This document shows, in pieces, positions 62,442-64,000 of a stretch of DNA of 64,000 bases. The DNA lies in contig JAMPDX010000001.1 in assembly GCA_023665425.1 (NCBI GenBank), forward strand, positions 287,025 through 351,024, in the 5' to 3' direction. Every line of letters begins with the position of its first letter. Position 1 is the first letter of the stretch. This DNA is from Muribaculaceae bacterium. GTDB lineage: Bacteria > Bacteroidota > Bacteroidia > Bacteroidales > Muribaculaceae. The notes below the pieces were generated by a model. That model saw only the letters and a program-made list of their open reading frames with translations. It was not told the DNA's origin and did not search any database. The position numbers and the translations under genes were made by a program.

Positions 62442-64000
62442 ATGAACAAGTTGCTGACTGCAATGTCAGCCCTCGCTCTGACCGGCACTTTCACTGCTTG
62501 CCAGAATGGGCTCGACACCAAAGGAGACATTATTGAGAAGCCTGATGTGCAGGTAGTTGATGGTATGTTGACACCTGAAATTCTCGAAGCTTTCGGCCGT
62601 ATCAACGAGGCTGTTGCATCGCCCGACGGTACAAAGGTTGCCTTCACTCTCGCCTACGAGAGCATTGAGCAAAACAAATCTAATGCCGAGATTTACATCA
62701 TGAACATTGATGGCTCAGACATGAAGCGTCTGACCAGAACTCCCGGCTCCGAAGGCAATATACGTTGGCTTGACGGTGGCAAGCTTATCGCATTCATCTC
62801 AAATGATGCCGAGACTAATAAGCCGCAGATCTTCACAATGACTCCGGATGCAAAGCTCATACAGAAGATTAGTAATGCCGAGAATGGCGTTTCTTGCTTT
62901 GAGTTCGCTCCAGACGAGAAGCACATCGTTTATGCCTCAAACATCAAGCCCTTCAACAAAAACAAAGAGCTCTTCGAGGGTCTGCCCAATACTTCCGGCC
63001 GTGTGGTTGATGACTTGATGTACAAACATTGGGATGAATGGGTTACCGAGATACCTCACCCCTTCGTTGCTGAATATGACGGACAGCAACTTGTAGGCGA
63101 TAAGGATATCCTCGGTGACGAGCCCTACGAGTGCCCCATGAAACCCTTTGGCGGAGCCGAGTCTTTCGCATGGACTAAAGATGGCAAGCAGCTCGTATAC
63201 ACTTGCCGCAAGGCCGTAGGTCAGGACTATGCATTCTCTACTAACTCAGACCTCTACCTCTACGACTTGGCTTCAGGCAATACCGAGAACCTCACCGAGG
63301 GTATCGGCGAGGGCTATGACACCAACCCCAAATTCTCACCTGACGGCACTCAGCTCGCTTGGATGAGCATGGAAGAGCCCATGTATGAAAGCGACCAAAA
63401 CCGTCTGCGTGTCATGGACTTCAAGACTCGCCAGGTGCGCAATATCACCGCAGAGGCCGACTGGGACTACAGTGTGGAAGGCTTCAGCTGGGATCCTGAT
63501 GGCAAGAGTATAGTCCTACATGCTTATTATCAAGGCACAATGCCCATCTTCCGTGTAAATCTGCAGAACCCGCAATTCAACATTATCGCTGAGGGAGTTT
63601 GGGACTATCAGAGTGTTCAGGCGCTTGCCGGCCATAAAGTGCTCGCACTGCGTCACAGCATGAGCCGCCCCAACGAGATTTGCCTCGTGACCGGTGATAA
63701 GGATGTAAAAGACATATCATCAGTCAATGCCGAACTTCTATCCAAGCTTAAACTCGGCACCGTTGAGAAACACTGGGTCCCCACCACTGACGGCAAGGAG
63801 ATGTGCACATGGGTTGTACTTCCCCCCGACTTTGACCCCAACAAGAAATATCCTGCAATTCTTTATTGCCAGGGTGGCCCGCAGCAGGCAGTAAGCCAGT
63901 TCTGGAGCTATCGTTGGAACTTCATGATTATGGCTGCTCACGGATATATCGTGATATGCCCCAACCGCCGCGGTCTGCCCGGCTTCGGAACTGAGTGGAA
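62442..64000 (+). CDS. S9 family peptidase, lipoprotein (third; cut by window end)
   Basis: The reading frame is open from the ATG at 62442 to the right edge (519 codons seen). The signal MNKLLTAMSALALTGTFTAC ends in a lipobox, so it is a membrane-anchored lipoprotein. The visible part is the beta-propeller with PD40/WD40-like repeats (ASPDGTKVAFTLAY, FSPDGTQLAWMSM, WDPDGKSIVLHAY) and the start of the alpha/beta-hydrolase domain (NKKYPAILYCQGGPQQ, GYIVICPNRRGLPGFG). The catalytic Ser lies beyond the window. It resembles DPP5-type dipeptidyl peptidases. Partial only because of the window edge. Confidence 0.92.
   Translation, partial: MNKLLTAMSALALTGTFTACQNGLDTKGDIIEKPDVQVVDGMLTPEILEAFGRINEAVASPDGTKVAFTLAYESIEQNKSNAEIYIMNIDGSDMKRLTRTPGSEGNIRWLDGGKLIAFISNDAETNKPQIFTMTPDAKLIQKISNAENGVSCFEFAPDEKHIVYASNIKPFNKNKELFEGLPNTSGRVVDDLMYKHWDEWVTEIPHPFVAEYDGQQLVGDKDILGDEPYECPMKPFGGAESFAWTKDGKQLVYTCRKAVGQDYAFSTNSDLYLYDLASGNTENLTEGIGEGYDTNPKFSPDGTQLAWMSMEEPMYESDQNRLRVMDFKTRQVRNITAEADWDYSVEGFSWDPDGKSIVLHAYYQGTMPIFRVNLQNPQFNIIAEGVWDYQSVQALAGHKVLALRHSMSRPNEICLVTGDKDVKDISSVNAELLSKLKLGTVEKHWVPTTDGKEMCTWVVLPPDFDPNKKYPAILYCQGGPQQAVSQFWSYRWNFMIMAAHGYIVICPNRRGLPGFGTEW

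Overview
The window comes from a Bacteroidota chromosome, order Bacteroidales, probably a gut Muribaculaceae-like lineage; the family-level guess is inference. The evidence is: sigma-ABfr-type promoters (TTTG, then TAnnTTTG about 20 nt later) before many genes and almost no Shine-Dalgarno sites; Bacteroidota-specific families (SprA, the lipoprotein-type Omp85 TamL, DUF4295 after rpmB-rpmG, DUF5686, a PorT-like barrel); and a long, internally processed PurF. Most of the window is ordinary, densely packed chromosome. No phage, complete insertion sequence, CRISPR array or rRNA was seen.

Layout. 1-613: three and a half tandem copies of a ~180 bp hairpin-rich non-coding repeat, possibly continuing upstream. 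792-3401: an AT-rich accessory-looking stretch with an unknown lipoprotein and an overlapping pair of unknown genes. 3507-6342: a secreted histidine acid (MINPP/phytase-like) phosphatase converging on and overlapping a MATE efflux pump. 6397-6541: a small inverted-repeat element. 6561-11433 (minus): tsaD, a CinA C-terminal protein, a HAD phosphatase, a GT-C-like membrane protein and a WYL regulator in one tight operon. 11552-26648 (plus): tamB, ruvA, sprA, tamL, an envelope-export operon sharing a compact divergent promoter region with tsaD. 26910-27633: rpmB, rpmG and a 49-residue DUF4295 protein. 27764-32038: CYTH protein, DUF5686 outer-membrane protein, an 82-residue unknown and a YczE-like membrane protein.

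32150-40681 (plus): manA, valS, an S9 peptidase, fabD, asd and a small HExxH membrane protein with gaps under 20 nt. 40917-43778: a Ca2+ P-type ATPase. 43802-44134: a MITE-like element with ~33 bp terminal inverted repeats beside tRNA-Gly(CCC). 44352-49149: AmpG-like MFS permease, Yip1-like protein, smpB and purF; then a U32 protein. 51037-56238 (minus): ribBA, a second S9 peptidase and ansA. 56386-59081 (minus): a LysM plus periplasmic-binding-fold protein coupled to a PorT-like barrel. 59314-61107 (minus): purM and a DUF3332 lipoprotein. From 61607: an NlpC/P60 hydrolase and a third S9 peptidase that runs off the right edge.

The theme is outer-membrane biogenesis and secretion (TamB, TamL, SprA, PorT-like, DUF5686, LysM/PBP protein) combined with secreted peptidases, embedded in housekeeping genes. 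The least explained parts are the repeat array and AT-rich genes at the left edge, two small inverted-repeat elements, and a helically phased TGCACA array between purM and the NlpC gene. I found no confidently novel multi-gene system; the best candidates are listed as findings.
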